Shown: positions 28,330 to 39,814 of the stretch, in pieces
Position numbering within the stretch: the first letter of the stretch is position 1
Layout of the letters: each line of letters starts with the position of its first letter
Origin: Taeniopygia guttata
Lineage: Eukaryota; Chordata; Aves; Passeriformes; Estrildidae
Reading direction: 5' to 3'
NCBI RefSeq assembly: GCF_048771995.1
Contig: NC_133032.1
Span: 30,591,501-30,655,500 of the forward strand
Length of the DNA stretch: 64,000 bases
Notes under the pieces: model-generated
Seen by the model: the letters and a program-made list of their open reading frames with translations, nothing else
Database searches by the model: none
Told to the model about the DNA's origin: nothing
Program-made: the position numbers and the translations under genes

Positions 28330-29115
28330 TTTAAAAGGAAGGCTGGCAAGGCAAAATCCTGCAAGGTGTTGCCAGGAAGTTCGTGCCAGATTAACCTGAT
28401 TTGTGTCTCCTTGGCTAAGCTAACAAACACCCTCAACACAAGGGCAGTAAATCTCCTCCCTGAAAATGTAGTCTTGAGAAAGTACTTTACAAGAAGTCAT
28501 TGGTGAAACTAGAAAAGTTGTTTCTCAACAGATGAACAAATAAAGTTGATAGGGAATTAATTTACAGGCAGACAGCAGCAAGCTGTCTGAACTTAATATA
28601 CATTTTTCTCAAAAGGCAAGTCTTGGGACAGATTTTCTTTAAGGCTATAAGGAGATTTCTTTAATGGCCCAAAAAGCCAACATTTTATTTATTTCATTAG
28701 CCATTGAGACACTTTCAGGATATCTGGTCAGTGGAGAGCAGAATCACAGTGGTGGGTTTTTTTGTTTTGTTTTGTTTTGGTTTTTTTTTTTCCAAAAACC
28801 AGCAGAAATTGAATGAAATGTTGTGAGCAGTGCAAAGTCCTACGTTTGGACACTGGAAACCATGCTGGGAGCTTGTGGTACACACTGGGGTCTGGCAGCT
28901 AGTGAGGACAGCCACCCTTCTTGGTCCAGTTATTAAAAAGGCAGCGGGGTAACCTTAGGATGGCACAGACTTTCCCCAGATACAGTAAAATGAGGTATCA
29001 TTACCAGCACACAAGGTCTGTACAAGTCCTTGCCTGGAATACTGCAGATGTGGGTCACACATCCTCAAGAAAGATGAATTTACCCTGGAATTCAGAGGAA
29101 GACTGATAGAAAGAG
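28330..29115 (+). mobile_element. Ancient CR1/L3-like LINE fragment, interrupted
   Basis: GTGCCAGATTAACCTGATTT, GTGCAAAGTCCTACGTTTGG and CCTTGCCTGGAATACTGCAG occur in the order found in the 3' part of L3/CR1 ORF2. The copy is heavily diverged; a T-rich tract at 28757-28791 interrupts it. Limits are approximate. Confidence 0.45.
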
Positions 29116-29396
29116 AGCAGAGGGGAGAGCTTATCCTGCAGAGGAGCCTGGGAGTGCTCAGTGAGCAGGGACAGGAGTTCTTGTCTTTGGCTGTTCTCTC
29201 TGACAAAGACACGAGGGTGCAGAAGGAACTGAGTTAGAGGACAATGCTGGGTAAGAAAAGAGATGGCTATAACATCATATAACTATACATGGAGAATGAG
29301 GGGGGACCCTACCAGCAAAAGAGCTGGATCAGAATGTGAAAGGACGTGAGGAAGGGCACAAAGAGCTCCTGGCTTACCAAGGGCTTGGAACTCTGA

Positions 29397-29460
29397 CACG
29401 TCTAATAGCAGGGGACAGTAATCCTGGGCACGTCTAATAGCAGGGGACAGTAATCCTGAG
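29397..29460. repeat. Direct tandem duplication, 2 x 32 bp
   Basis: Copies at 29397-29428 and 29429-29460 begin CACGTCTAATAGCAGG and differ at one base of 32. The high identity points to a recent slippage or duplication. Confidence 0.95.
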
Positions 29461-29479
29461 TATCCCTTTGGTCATCAAG

Positions 29480-29970
29480 TCACTCTTAATGAGACCCTTA
29501 ATGCTCAGTCCTTCACCAGCCAGCACATGCAATTTCGGCACACTGCAAAGGTCCTAACGTGCCTGCCCTAATTTATCCGATGGCTGTTACTCCTCTTTCA
29601 TCAATAAGGAATAATGACACAATGAGGCCCTGTAGTTGGATCATTAATTAGAAGAGTTTTCACCTTTCAATTAACAAAAGCAAAACAAATGTCTCCTGGA
29701 TCCTTTTGCTGCAGTCCCGGGGGAAGGGAAAGGCAATCACCCCACACAGGTAGGGCAGCAGGGGAGTTCCACCGAGCAACAAGAGGTGCAGTCTCCAGAG
29801 CTGATGGATTGGCCCAGGAAGCTCGTTTAACCTGATATCTATCTTCAAGACTAATCAGGCACGATGAATAAAAAAGAAGGCGTCAAGCTCCTTAGTAAGA
29901 GAAGGCTGACGGCTGATAAACAGATAATTACACAAAGCAAAGCTGTCACAACAATAAATGTGTTTTAGCA
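29480..29970. promoter_or_regulatory. Candidate conserved noncoding element
   Basis: Repeat-free block with CCTAATTTATCC, GATCATTAATTAGAAG, TTCAATTAACAAAAG, AGATAATTACAC and ACAATAAATGTG. It holds several homeodomain, FOX and SOX-like cores close together. Called on motif density only. Confidence 0.35.
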
Positions 29971-30154
29971 AGAAGTGACCTCACGGTGTGGGAAGCACAG
30001 AAGAGTTGAAACCTCACCGTCATCCAGGAGTGAGGGGAATGAAGGCGGATTTACCACATGGCAAATGGCGCTGGTGTTTGCCACTGGAGATGTGCAGAAC
30101 CTCTGGACACTGCTTTGGCAAGCCCCAGCGCAGCCGGTAGGCAGTTTGTTTTTT

Positions 30155-30640
30155 CTGGTTTGGTGGGGAAGGGACCTTGAAGATCATCTCATTCCAATCC
30201 CCCTTTCATGGGCAGGGAGACCACCTGCTAGATCATACTGCTCAGGGCCCCTTCCAACTTGTCCTTGAACACTTGCAGGCGTGGGGCCTCCAAAACTCCT
30301 CTGGACAACATCTTCCCGTGCCTCAGCATCCTCACACTGAAAATTTCTTCCTCATATTTAATCTAAAACTTTATGCCCCTGATCTAACAGTGTCTGCCTG
30401 TGTAAGAAGCTGCTCTTCCTTTTTATAACAGCCCCCTTTAGGCACTGGAAGATGTTCTAAGCTCTGCCTGCTTCTCCAGGCTGAACACACCAACTCTCTC
30501 CGCCAGTCTCCACAGCAGAGGTGGTCAAACCAGTGGGCATCCCCGTGGCCTCCTCTGGCTTCAGTCCAACAGATCCTGGGCTCAGGACCCCACACCTGGA
30601 TGCAGTGCTCTGGGTGGACCTGGCAAACCCTGGAGTCATT
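30155..30640 (-). mobile_element. CR1 LINE 3' portion
   Basis: Reverse-oriented CR1: GGGACCTTGAAGATCATC, TTGTCCTTGAACACTTGCAG, TTCTCCAGGCTGAACACACC and TGCAGTGCTCTGGGTGGACC occur in family order. The element's 3' end lies at the left. It is 5' truncated near 30640 and diverged. Confidence 0.88.
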
Positions 30641-30839
30641 GCATAGACCCGGCTGGGACATCTGCAAAGGGCAAAGCTGTGCTGCGCCTCTCCCAGGAGC
30701 TGTCAGACACTTCACTCCGTGCTATTCTTCCTCAGGAGCACGGGAAAACCTCGGGTGCTGCAGTGGGTATCCCTCTGGGCATCCCTCGGGGAGATGCAGA
30801 ACAGGGCAGGCAGAGGCTGCTGCAGGTGGCGGGCGAGCG

Positions 30840-31481
30840 TGAAACGTAAACTTTAAGGCATTTAGAGATTTTGAGGAGCTAAGATTTTAGTTAGAAATAA
30901 GCCTTACTAGAGTTAATTTAAAAATAATAATAAATGAAGTAGGCCTTGATGAAGTTAGGAGTTAGTAGTTAACTAATAATTGATTGCTTGTCAGCACAAT
31001 GTTTAGTTAGCTGGGTTTATAATGAAGAATATAGAAACTGACAAAGAGCTTTTAGGAACATAAGACAATTGTGGGCCACCTCTGTTCTGAAACCAATTGA
31101 AGACAAGGAACGGGAGTTCTACCAAGAGTTCATTTGTCATATTTGCATTGAAAAGGTAGAAAGGTCAGAACGAGGAAGACTTCATTTACTTCCTCATTTT
31201 GGGACCCCTCCCCATGAAAGGGACACTGACCCATTTCAAGGGACAAACCACGCATGCTGAATGGCTTTTGGAGTGATTAGCATACGAAGCGGGGAATGGG
31301 ATGTACTAAAATGATGAATATGTATTTGTATTTTGTGTATTCAATACCGGTATAGATAAAAAGACTCTGTAATCACCTGGAAGGCGCGGTGTGGATTTGG
31401 GAGCCATCCCGCACGCTGCCTGGCGTCGAATAAACATACACTTTCTAACTTTAAACTGCTAGAGAGATTTTGTCCGTCACA
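30840..31481 (+). mobile_element. Solo LTR-like fossil of an avian endogenous retrovirus
   Basis: A 642-bp block running from TGAAACG to CGTCACA, roughly inverted termini. Near its 3' side it has a TATA-like string at 31351, a polyadenylation signal AATAAA at 31429-31434 and a short U5-like tail, in the usual LTR order. No internal retroviral region flanks it, so it is a solo LTR. Family assignment (ERVL- or ERVK-like) is uncertain, and I see no clear target-site duplication. It looks fairly young because its features are well kept. Confidence 0.6.
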
Positions 31482-31483
31482 GT

Positions 31484-31510
31484 TGGATATCGATACTAGA
31501 TCAATATCCA
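31484..31510. repeat. Short inverted repeat just right of the LTR
   Basis: TGGATATCGAT and ATCAATATCCA form 11-bp arms with one mismatch around ACTAG. It lies directly after the LTR end. Its role is unknown; it may be incidental. Confidence 0.6.
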
Positions 31511-31571
31511 TATTTTTTTAATAAATCAAGCGGCTGCCCGCACATTTCCGAGCTGCGCTGTCCTTGCTGGG

Positions 31572-31938
31572 CCCCGCCGGGAGCCGCGCCCCGCCGGGAG
31601 CCGCGCCCCGCCGGGAGCCGCGCCCCGCCGGGAGCCGCGCCCCGCCGGGAGCCGCGCCCCGCCGGGAGCCGCGCCCCGCCGGGAGCCGCGCCCCGCCGGG
31701 AGCCGCGCCCCGCCGGGAGCCGCGCCCCGCCGGGAGCCGCGCCCCGCCGGGAGCCGCGCCCCGCCGGGAGCCGCGCCCCGCCGGGAGCCGCGCCCCGCCG
31801 GGAGCCGCGCCCCGCCGGGAGCCGCGCCCCGCCGGGAGCCGCGCCCCGCCGGGAGCCGCGCCCCGCCGGGAGCCGCGCCCCGCCGGGAGCCGCGCCCCGC
31901 CGGGAGCCGCGCCCCGCCGGGAGCCGCGCCCCGCCGGG
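31572..31938. repeat. 17-bp GC-rich minisatellite, 21 perfect copies plus a partial copy
   Basis: The unit CCCCGCCGGGAGCCGCG repeats 21 times without a visible change (31572-31928) and ends with a 10-base partial copy. The unit contains no stop codon on either strand, and 17 is not a multiple of 3. All frames therefore stay open and give the same 17-residue peptide repeat out of phase. Perfect identity indicates recent expansion or homogenisation. Confidence 0.97.
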
Positions 31939-31939
31939 C

Positions 31940-32210
31940 TCTCTCTCCCCGGCTCTCTCCGCAGGGTGGCAATGCCGCCCTGGGCTCCGCAGCCCGGCAC
32001 CGCCGCTCTCCGCCGTCCGCCGAGCCCCGGCCGCGCTCCCTGTGCTCCCCGGGACGGCGACTCGGGGGCAAGAGCTGCTGCTGCCCGAGCCTGGCACCTC
32101 CGTTGTCTTTTCAGCATCGTGGGGTGCTCCTCGCCCCTGTCTGCACCTTTTGGTCCCGTCCCTGGCCATGCTCTTAGTGCCCATCTCCTCGGGGTTCCAC
32201 CAGCGCACGC
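31940..32210. promoter_or_regulatory. Orphan CpG-rich island next to the minisatellite
   Basis: GC-rich, CpG-dense unique sequence directly after the minisatellite. It contains a CTCTCTCCGCAG string at about 31963 that looks like a splice acceptor. No coding exon is recognised. It could be a promoter of a noncoding transcript or simply GC drift around the repeat. Confidence 0.4.
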
Positions 32211-32214
32211 TGGC

Positions 32215-33000
32215 TGGAAGATGTCCATAGCTGGGATGTGCCCGGGGCAGTGCAAGACCTGTGCAAAACCCTCATCACACACTTGGAGGGCAGTAAGATA
32301 CTGGTGTTTAATTGGGCTTTGGAAATATGTGTGTGGCTCTAATTCCAGGTCCTCTCTGCAGAAGCTGCTCAGTGGCAAGAAAAGGAGCTGCTGAACAGCA
32401 GACCTTAAGTAGATAAATGTTAAAATTGCAATGTAGAGGCGAGCACTGGAAAGGCAGGTTCTAACGAGAGGAACAGCTCGCAGAAATAATTAAAATTAAT
32501 TCCTCTGAAGCAGCTGCAACCATTTGTTTATTACACCACATATCTCCACACGCATAAGAGGATGATGTGGCCGAGCACAAGCTCACACCACTGCCATGGC
32601 CGAAGGTGAAGCCGTAAGCCAGGCAGAAGCCCTCTGTGAGCTGAGCAGAGCGCTCTCCCTGATGAGCAGCTGGAGCCCACGCGAGTGAGCGGGGCTGGGA
32701 CCCGCCGTGCTCCCATCCTCAGGACTCAGGAGCAGCTGTGCCCTGGGAAGGCGTCCCCCAGGGTGTTCTCTTTTATAACTGGGTATTTGCAATATGCCAG
32801 CCCAAACAGCAGAGGCAGGTGTTGTATTTTAAGGCATGCAGGAGGCTGAGTAAGTTGTGTACGTAATTGTCCACAAGACTGAAGTAAAAATTCAACCCCA
32901 TCTCCGTTTCTGCCACAACAGGAGAGCCCAGATATGTCCTCTAACGATGTCATGTGTCAGAATTTCTTAATGACACTTTCCCCCCTGATTTCTGTTTAAT
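32215..33000. other. Intergenic DNA, nothing recognised
   Basis: The open frames here are continuations of the minisatellite frames or short chance frames. No repeat family seen. Confidence 0.45.
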
Positions 33001-33004
33001 TTGC

Positions 33005-34100
33005 CCCCTCTCCTTCTGAAGATCATTCTCTTTTTACATCCCTCCAAAAAAAGAGCGTTTAGTTAGTGGGGAAGAAAAGATTGCCACTGAAGAACTAAGA
33101 AAAGCACTGGATTAATTCTCTGCCTGCAGCTAAACTGAGAGTTCATCTCCTAATAGGCCATTTCAAAGCAGTTAGATTTACTCTTTTAGACTAACCATAC
33201 TGTCTGAACAATATTTTATGCCTGTGTTAAAATATAATAGGCTAGAGAGACAACTCAAATGTCAAGAGTAGATAGTGCTGTCAAAGTAATTTGTCTTGGG
33301 TAATAGATAGAGTGACATGACTTTGAAACATTCTGAGAAAGAAATCATTCTACATTTGAATGGATTGTTTCTTTCCCTTTAAAAAAGCCAAGACTGTATT
33401 ATTTAAATCGTGTCTATCAGGAAGTCTTTATTTTCTGTGAAAATAACATCGGTTTTCCAGTGATGGGGACATGGCACAATGGGACTTTGCAGTGTTTGAC
33501 AGGGGAATTAGGCAATGCCAGCACGATGCTCCCAGAGCATCCTCAGACCACCCCTCATGGAACCTTGGAGACCTGGGGGAGTTTGGGAGTCGCTTAAAAA
33601 ATTAAACCCAGTGCTCAGAGAGGCAGCAACAGTGCAACTGAGTTCAGGGGAGATGCCATTCAGACAAGGTGTTTCGAGGTTCCCTAAAGAATATGAGTGA
33701 CATTGGCAGTTTTTCTTATCCAGCATTAACCATTTAGATAAAAAATGCTAATAAATTGCAGGGGTAATTGTTTGTCACAGGTCTCCCCATGGCAGAAATG
33801 TTATTCTTACTGCTTATAGATTTTTAAAGCTTTCATCAACTTCCTCATAGGCAGTCAGTGAATACATTTATACTTAAGGGATATGGACAACCTGTTATCT
33901 AGTCTTGTCATTTGCCCAAATGTTCTGGAAGACAGACATAACTTAGTTCTTTGCTAAGAAAGTCTGTGTGAGGACTTAGAAAAAGTCAGAAAAGTCTTAA
34001 GAGAATTCATTGTCTTGCATTAAAAAGATAAAAAGGAAGTTTGTAGGTCTTATTTAGCAGAATACAGACTAAGTAAGAATTTTCAGTGTTTATTTAGTCC
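33005..34100. promoter_or_regulatory. Candidate conserved noncoding block
   Basis: AT-rich, repeat-free sequence, for example GGATTAATTCTCTGC, GTATTATTTAAATCG and GCTAATAAATTGC. It is quiet for ORFs except for short frames at 33508-33726. Motif density suggests regulatory DNA; the edges are loose. Confidence 0.28.
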
Positions 34101-34104
34101 CTTC

Positions 34105-35015
34105 ACACCACTGTGCCAGGTAAAAGAATGATTGAGAAAGGAGCCAAGAACATTTATGCTCCCTTTAAAGTCTATTTCCACTGCAGGAATAAATATAACC
34201 AGTTAGCACAGCTGACAATCACTTTGTTTGGCATCTTCCCTAGTACTTCATTGTGCTCTCCTGGGCTCATGCTGAGCTGTCTCAAGGCTGAGGGGGTTCT
34301 GCTGGGGCAAGGGTAGGGTCAGGGTATTATCCATCCATGGGGTGGGGATTGGTCCTGCCCTGGGATCAGAGTCTGGGTCCATCTCAGTCATACCCAGGAT
34401 GGGAAACCTCTTTAAAGGCACATAAAAGCCTACAGGTCATAACAAAATAATCACATGACGTGTAAACACTTCCTTCACCAGGAAAAGAGGCATCTCATTT
34501 GGAAATGGGCCCAAACAAACTCAGTGTTGAACGTTATAGAAAAGCACTTGTCATTGCAACTCTGCCTGATGGCAGCGTGCTGTTTGGATGGGGACCAGCT
34601 TTCCCAGGCAGGGAGGTGTCCACAGGGCTGAGCTCCCATCCATTGGTGCCTCCACCTTGGCAAAGTGTTTGCCAAGCATCCAACACTACCAGCACATTTT
34701 ATTCCCCACCTCCCACACACACAGGTGCAAATGACCACCAAAAACCATGGGCCCGTGGAAATAAATGGCCTCATTTGAAAGTTTCCCAGGAACTTTCCAC
34801 AGGAATGTAGACAGCCAGCCCTGACCTTGTTCCGTGGAGGAGCAGACTGAAGGCTGCAGGAGGACTTGCCCTGTTGGATTTAGAGGCAGTCTGTGGAAAC
34901 AGGGTGTAGGTGTAGTTAGGGAGTCTCCTGTTTTAGTGACAGCACTGACACTTGTGGGCAAAATGTCCCTTTTCAATTGTTATTTTACTGTCACTTGAAG
35001 TCATTTCTATTCAAG
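34105..35015. other. Intergenic DNA, nothing recognised
   Basis: Mixed composition. Short frames on both strands at 34475-34976 have no domain. No repeats seen. Confidence 0.45.
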
Positions 35016-35019
35016 GCAT

Positions 35020-36620
35020 GTTATTAGCAAATCTTTGGGGAACCCCTTGAGATTTTTGGTTGATAACTGAAAGAAACGCCTTTATGTTTGTAATGATAAA
35101 ACAAAGCATCAAGTCATTCGAGTTGATTTTACCCAAGACATTTCCTGAATTACTGCTCTTTCACAGCTGTCATGGGCTTGAAGCTTTCAAAAGCCCATTT
35201 TGTTTCTGCTCGTAGCCCTTTCATCCTCAAAGGCTGGTGCTGCACCCCTGGGTTTGCTTGTGCAGCTCAAAGAGGAGCGAGCGATGCAGCTCCTCAAAGT
35301 TAAACAAAAATTCCTCACGGTTAATGAACTTGTCTAATTTTATGCAGAAAATGCTAGCATCTTTCCTTTTAAAACTCACTCCAAATTCCAGGTTGATGCC
35401 AATGGGGATAGTTTAAAAAGCATCTCAGACTTGGATGCAACTCCCTTTGACTTTCAGCCAGACCTATACAGTCTTACACATTTTCAGGGGAGAAGATTTT
35501 CAGCTGTCAAAGTCTTTTAGGCAGCATCACAAACCCACCTGGCTTCTCTTCAGCGCTGTGGCCAGCCAGGAAAAATCAATGACTCTCTACTTAGCTGTGT
35601 AAATCCAATTTACTGTAATTACCCATGTAAGAAAACGATACAGCTCTACTTTAGGGTTCTCCAAAGTTGCTTTATGATTTTCCTGCAGTATTTTATCAAT
35701 GTTGTACTATTTGTTTCCCCCACGCCTTGAGCGGTGAGTGAATAAGAAATTAAAAAACCCAGCAAATAGCACATATACAAAAAGACAAATAATGTCCCTA
35801 AAATGATTTAATTTGTCTGCAGGTGTGTGTATAGAAATGCTCTTGCCTAGTCTGAAATCAAGTTGACCTAAATTATACAGTATAGATTACTGCATTTAGA
35901 ATAATAATGGTGTGCTGCATATAGTGGAGTGATTTTAAACCAAGGGCGTACAGCCTTTGCTGAGATCCAGATGGGTTTCTTAATCTGATTTATGATGCAA
36001 AATTTAGGTCAGGGGGATTGATTCCTAACAGACATATAATGAATCAAAATTTCTAGAATGGCTTTATTTTGCACAGAGGTGTCAACATTCTGTACTTCTC
36101 TATTTGTGCACTTGGCGTGTAATGATTCTCTTGAAAAATCATAATCCATCAAGTCTTCCATTCGAGAATATCAATCAGTGCCAGGAACAAGACTATTTTA
36201 GCCAGGAGTTCTCAGTCATTTTGTTTTCCTCTTCATGAACACATAAGGTGCTGTGATATTTAAATTGTGCTTTGACATGTAATCATTAAATGTTTGAAAA
36301 TGTCTCATTCTGTTTTTGTTGCCTCATCCATTTGTTTACACTGGGTCCTTGTTTTGCCATTGTTACTGGGGTTTTTAACATACAATACCCATATTGTTGC
36401 CTTTAATAGCTGGAGGCAGAGCCATCTCAGTTTTCTGAAAAGAAATTTGGTTTTAGTATTAGACGGCTAAAATTAAAATTATATATTGGTTCCTTCTCTA
36501 ACAGAAATTAAAACAAACCATTCCAAACCTTTATCTTAGCATACCTATCTTTGACATAGCAAACCCAACATCAAGATAATCATCATAAAACTTGTGATGC
36601 AAACATGAACGTAGATCTGT
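35020..36620. promoter_or_regulatory. Long candidate conserved noncoding block
   Basis: About 1.6 kb with no ORF over 60 codons, no repeat family and low CpG. It is full of homeodomain, POU and MEF-like cores: TTACTGTAATTACCC, GATTTAATTTGTCTGC, GAATAATAATGG, TTTATGATGCAAAATTT and CTAAAATTAAAATTATAT. It is the longest such block in the window. Regulatory function is inferred, not shown. Confidence 0.38.
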
Positions 36621-36654
36621 GGGAGCTTCTTGCTAAGATTTCTGTCCTATGTGG

Positions 36655-36711
36655 GTTTTTTTTTTTTTTGGGGGGGGGGGTTCTTTTTTTTTTTTGGGGG
36701 GGTGGGGGGGA
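36655..36711. repeat. Alternating homopolymer block of T and G runs
   Basis: A T run of about 14, a G run of about 11, TTC, a T run of about 12, then G runs split by one T. Low complexity; long adjacent G and T runs are also prone to sequencing length errors. Confidence 0.9.
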
Positions 36712-36714
36712 GCA

Positions 36715-39700
36715 AAGTGAAAGCAAAGTTACATGTTTGGGCCACTGTAATTTCTAACATTCTGACAGTGTTCATCTGCTGGGCAGCTTTCTGGCTACAT
36801 GTGAGGATCTGATACCAGGGTTTGTGTTGGAAATACAGCAAATCCCTTTACACTCAATAGCAGTTCTGGGCAGGGCTGGGTGTGACAAGGTATAGTTACA
36901 CACTATAAGTTGATGTACAGGCATAGCATTATTTATTATGGTTGGGGTGAATTGCTATAAACAATAACAGATACTTCATTCTATTTTTGCTGAAACGATG
37001 TGGAATGTTTAAGCCAAGACAACAGCCTGATGCAGCAAGGAGCTATGGAGTCACCCATGGAGAAGCAAAGTCTTCCCTAAAGAGCAGGATTGAGAATCCA
37101 CATTATTTTTTGATTTGGTCATTGAGTTATGAAAATCAATTTAAAAGAAGATTAAGGTGGAGACCTCTAGAAAGCATGTTAAAGTGGGGTCTGGAAATGA
37201 CACTAATACTTATTGTGCTCCTGAGATTGTGTTGCTGTTAAAAAAACCCCACTAATGGTATGGCAAAGGTTGTTCACGTGCTAGTTTCAGCCAAAATTCA
37301 GCTCAGTGGCGTGATCACTAATGTCCTGCTTCAGCCTCCACAGGCTACTGCCATCAGCCTCTTCCCTGAAGCATCCTCTGGCATTACACAGATGGTCAGG
37401 GACTAAGTGAGGGCTGGAGGTGAGCTTCATATCTCTTTTCCCTGCATGAGAAAATTGCTGTTTGCAGAATGATTAGGGACCCTGGGGTACAGGAGAGCCC
37501 CGTCCCCATTTCCCTGTGTGGAATCATCGGTGGAAGTGCAGCTTTCCCCACTACACCCTGCCACTTAAACAGGCTGGAAACAATGGGCTGCTGTACTAAG
37601 TGCTATTTGCCATGCTGGGTGCAGGCAGCTATGGGTGGCTTCTAAACTGTTTCTATCTTTATTGCAGCCCCCCACACAAATCAAACTGCCCAGCCTTGCC
37701 AGCATGCTCAGACCTATCCCCCTCTGGCACGGGGCAGGCTGAGATGCTGCCTTGCCTCCTGCCTTCCTGCAGATCATCGTTTTTCCCCGCCCCATCTCTT
37801 ATAATTCTGGTGTGTAACTGAGGAAATTATACCTCATTTCTTCCTTGGTGTAAATTGATGCAGCTGCCTTGGAGTCGGAGGGGCTGTGCCAGATTGTGCC
37901 AGCCAGGAGCTTGGCTGGGAGCCAGTGCTTGGCACAAACTTGCTGAAAGCTGTGTACAAACAAGGCTTGTCACTATGTATGTTATTGCCCTTTTGTTTAG
38001 GATATAAATATGTCCCATATATGCCAGCAAGCCTCTCATTTGCTATTTCAATGGAGAATCCTGTAAAACAGCTGTCATGCTGTCTCCTGTCAAATCAGTT
38101 ACAGATGCATGTGTCCTTTCCCATAATAAACAGGTATGAAATTGTCTTTACGCACTGTGCCAGTCCTTGTCACTAGGAATGCAAACGAGGGAAGCTTGGA
38201 AAAAAGAATAGCCCTGAAACCTGGTGCTCTGATAGAACACCATGAAAGTTACTTAGACCTCTTCAAAGAGACTTACAAGCAGAAAATTTTGGGGCATGAA
38301 GTAATGAACTAATGCTGATGAGTGTAGAAAAATGGGGTGAAGTCCTTGCTAGTCCACAAGGTTGCCTTTCTATACTAGTTGTAGGTGCATAGTGACAAAG
38401 CAGCCCTTGTCCTGGCCCAGGCTGGAGTGGAGCACTGCAGAATGCTCCTTCCTGCATGCTTTGAGAATAACTGCCTGGGCAAGAAAGTTCCACTCTATAG
38501 TAGAAGGAAAGGAGATGAGCAGGATTTCAGTGTTATCACTTTTATGACTTCTGGACCCATTTAATATATTGTTATTGTGAGGGGTGGCTGCTAATTTTTG
38601 ACTGTTTTTGTCACTGGTGACTTTGTGTGAGAACAGGCCACCAGAACTCCAGCTCTGAGGAACATCAGGTATGTTGGTATTCAAGGGATCCAAAACATGT
38701 TGAGGTCCTTGACAGAAAATTGTGCCCCACCCTGTCCTCGCCACAGGCCAGTATCAGTTTGGGAAGATCTGAACAAGCATGGGTCATGTGTCTGAGTGCC
38801 CAGCTGTTCCCTCACCCGAGCTGAATAAAAAACCCCAACATGACATGTGTCAAAAGCCACTCAAGCACTGACTTGCTCTTACACTCAGTGCTACCCATGG
38901 GGGAGTTGGTCTTCAATATGAATGGGAAATTAAGCTCAGTTTATGATTTCTGAACCCTTTTGCCTCTCCACTTAAATCCTATCTTGTACACCAAGTGTGT
39001 TGTGGCAAACCTTCTGTTTTTGATGAAGTACTTCTTTCTCAGTGGCTGACATTGGTCCTTCACAATGAAGTAAGTGTCAGATTGTGAAAATCTCCCATGC
39101 ACAAATAGAGATAATGAGGCAGATTTGCAGAGATGAGAATATGGCCATACATTTTATTCACGTTTTCTTAGGCCATGTCTCTGAGGTGGATAATCATGAA
39201 GCTGACAGCACCAAATAAATTGCCTATTAGCTATTAGTATCTTGTTTCATGCAATAACAGTCAAATCTGCTTACATCTGACAGCAGCAAGTGAAGGTTTG
39301 GGAAGTTTGGGGTACCCATCAGGGATAATTTTTTGCAAAGACTCAGTAGGTCAAAAACAAGTAGTTGGGGTCACACACTGACAGCTGGGCTGAGGAGCCT
39401 CTCAAGACATGGCTTGAATGCTGACGTTGTTCTTCACACTGAGCATGAGGAGAGCACTGTCTTACAGCTTAGAGATCCTGCAGCTGATAAATTACCCATC
39501 TCCTCCCCACTTCAGCAATGTGCTCTTAAAATCAAAAGACTCTTATGAAACTGTGTTTCCACCTGAGCCAAGGGTGTTGAAACTGTGATGTACTACCAGG
39601 ACCATTGGTCATACAGCAATTAGTGAAGTGCTCCTGGGCATGGCTTACCACATGCAAGTCAGACCTCTGAGATAGGATTTTAAGCAGGGATACCGAAAAT

Positions 39701-39810
39701 ACAAGTCCAAAGAGAAGCCAGAGCAAGAATGACTTTTGGAGACTACTTCTAAAATTTGTTACAGGAAAATATATGTTTGAAGACATTTTATTGAGGACTG
39801 AAATGTCAGT
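36715..39810. other. Intergenic DNA, no gene seen
   Basis: Single-copy-looking with scattered short ORFs (37565-37821, 37886-38176 and 38370-38744) that carry no recognisable domain. No repeat family identified. Confidence 0.45.
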
Positions 39811-39814
39811 GGGA

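Noticed and set aside
31572-31938. Possible CRISPR array
   Set aside because: The units are directly adjacent with no spacers, and the locus is vertebrate. It is a minisatellite.
31501-32394. Large Arg/Pro/Gly repeat proteins on both strands
   Set aside because: They are translations of the 17-bp minisatellite, open in every frame because the unit contains no stop. There is no evidence of a host gene.
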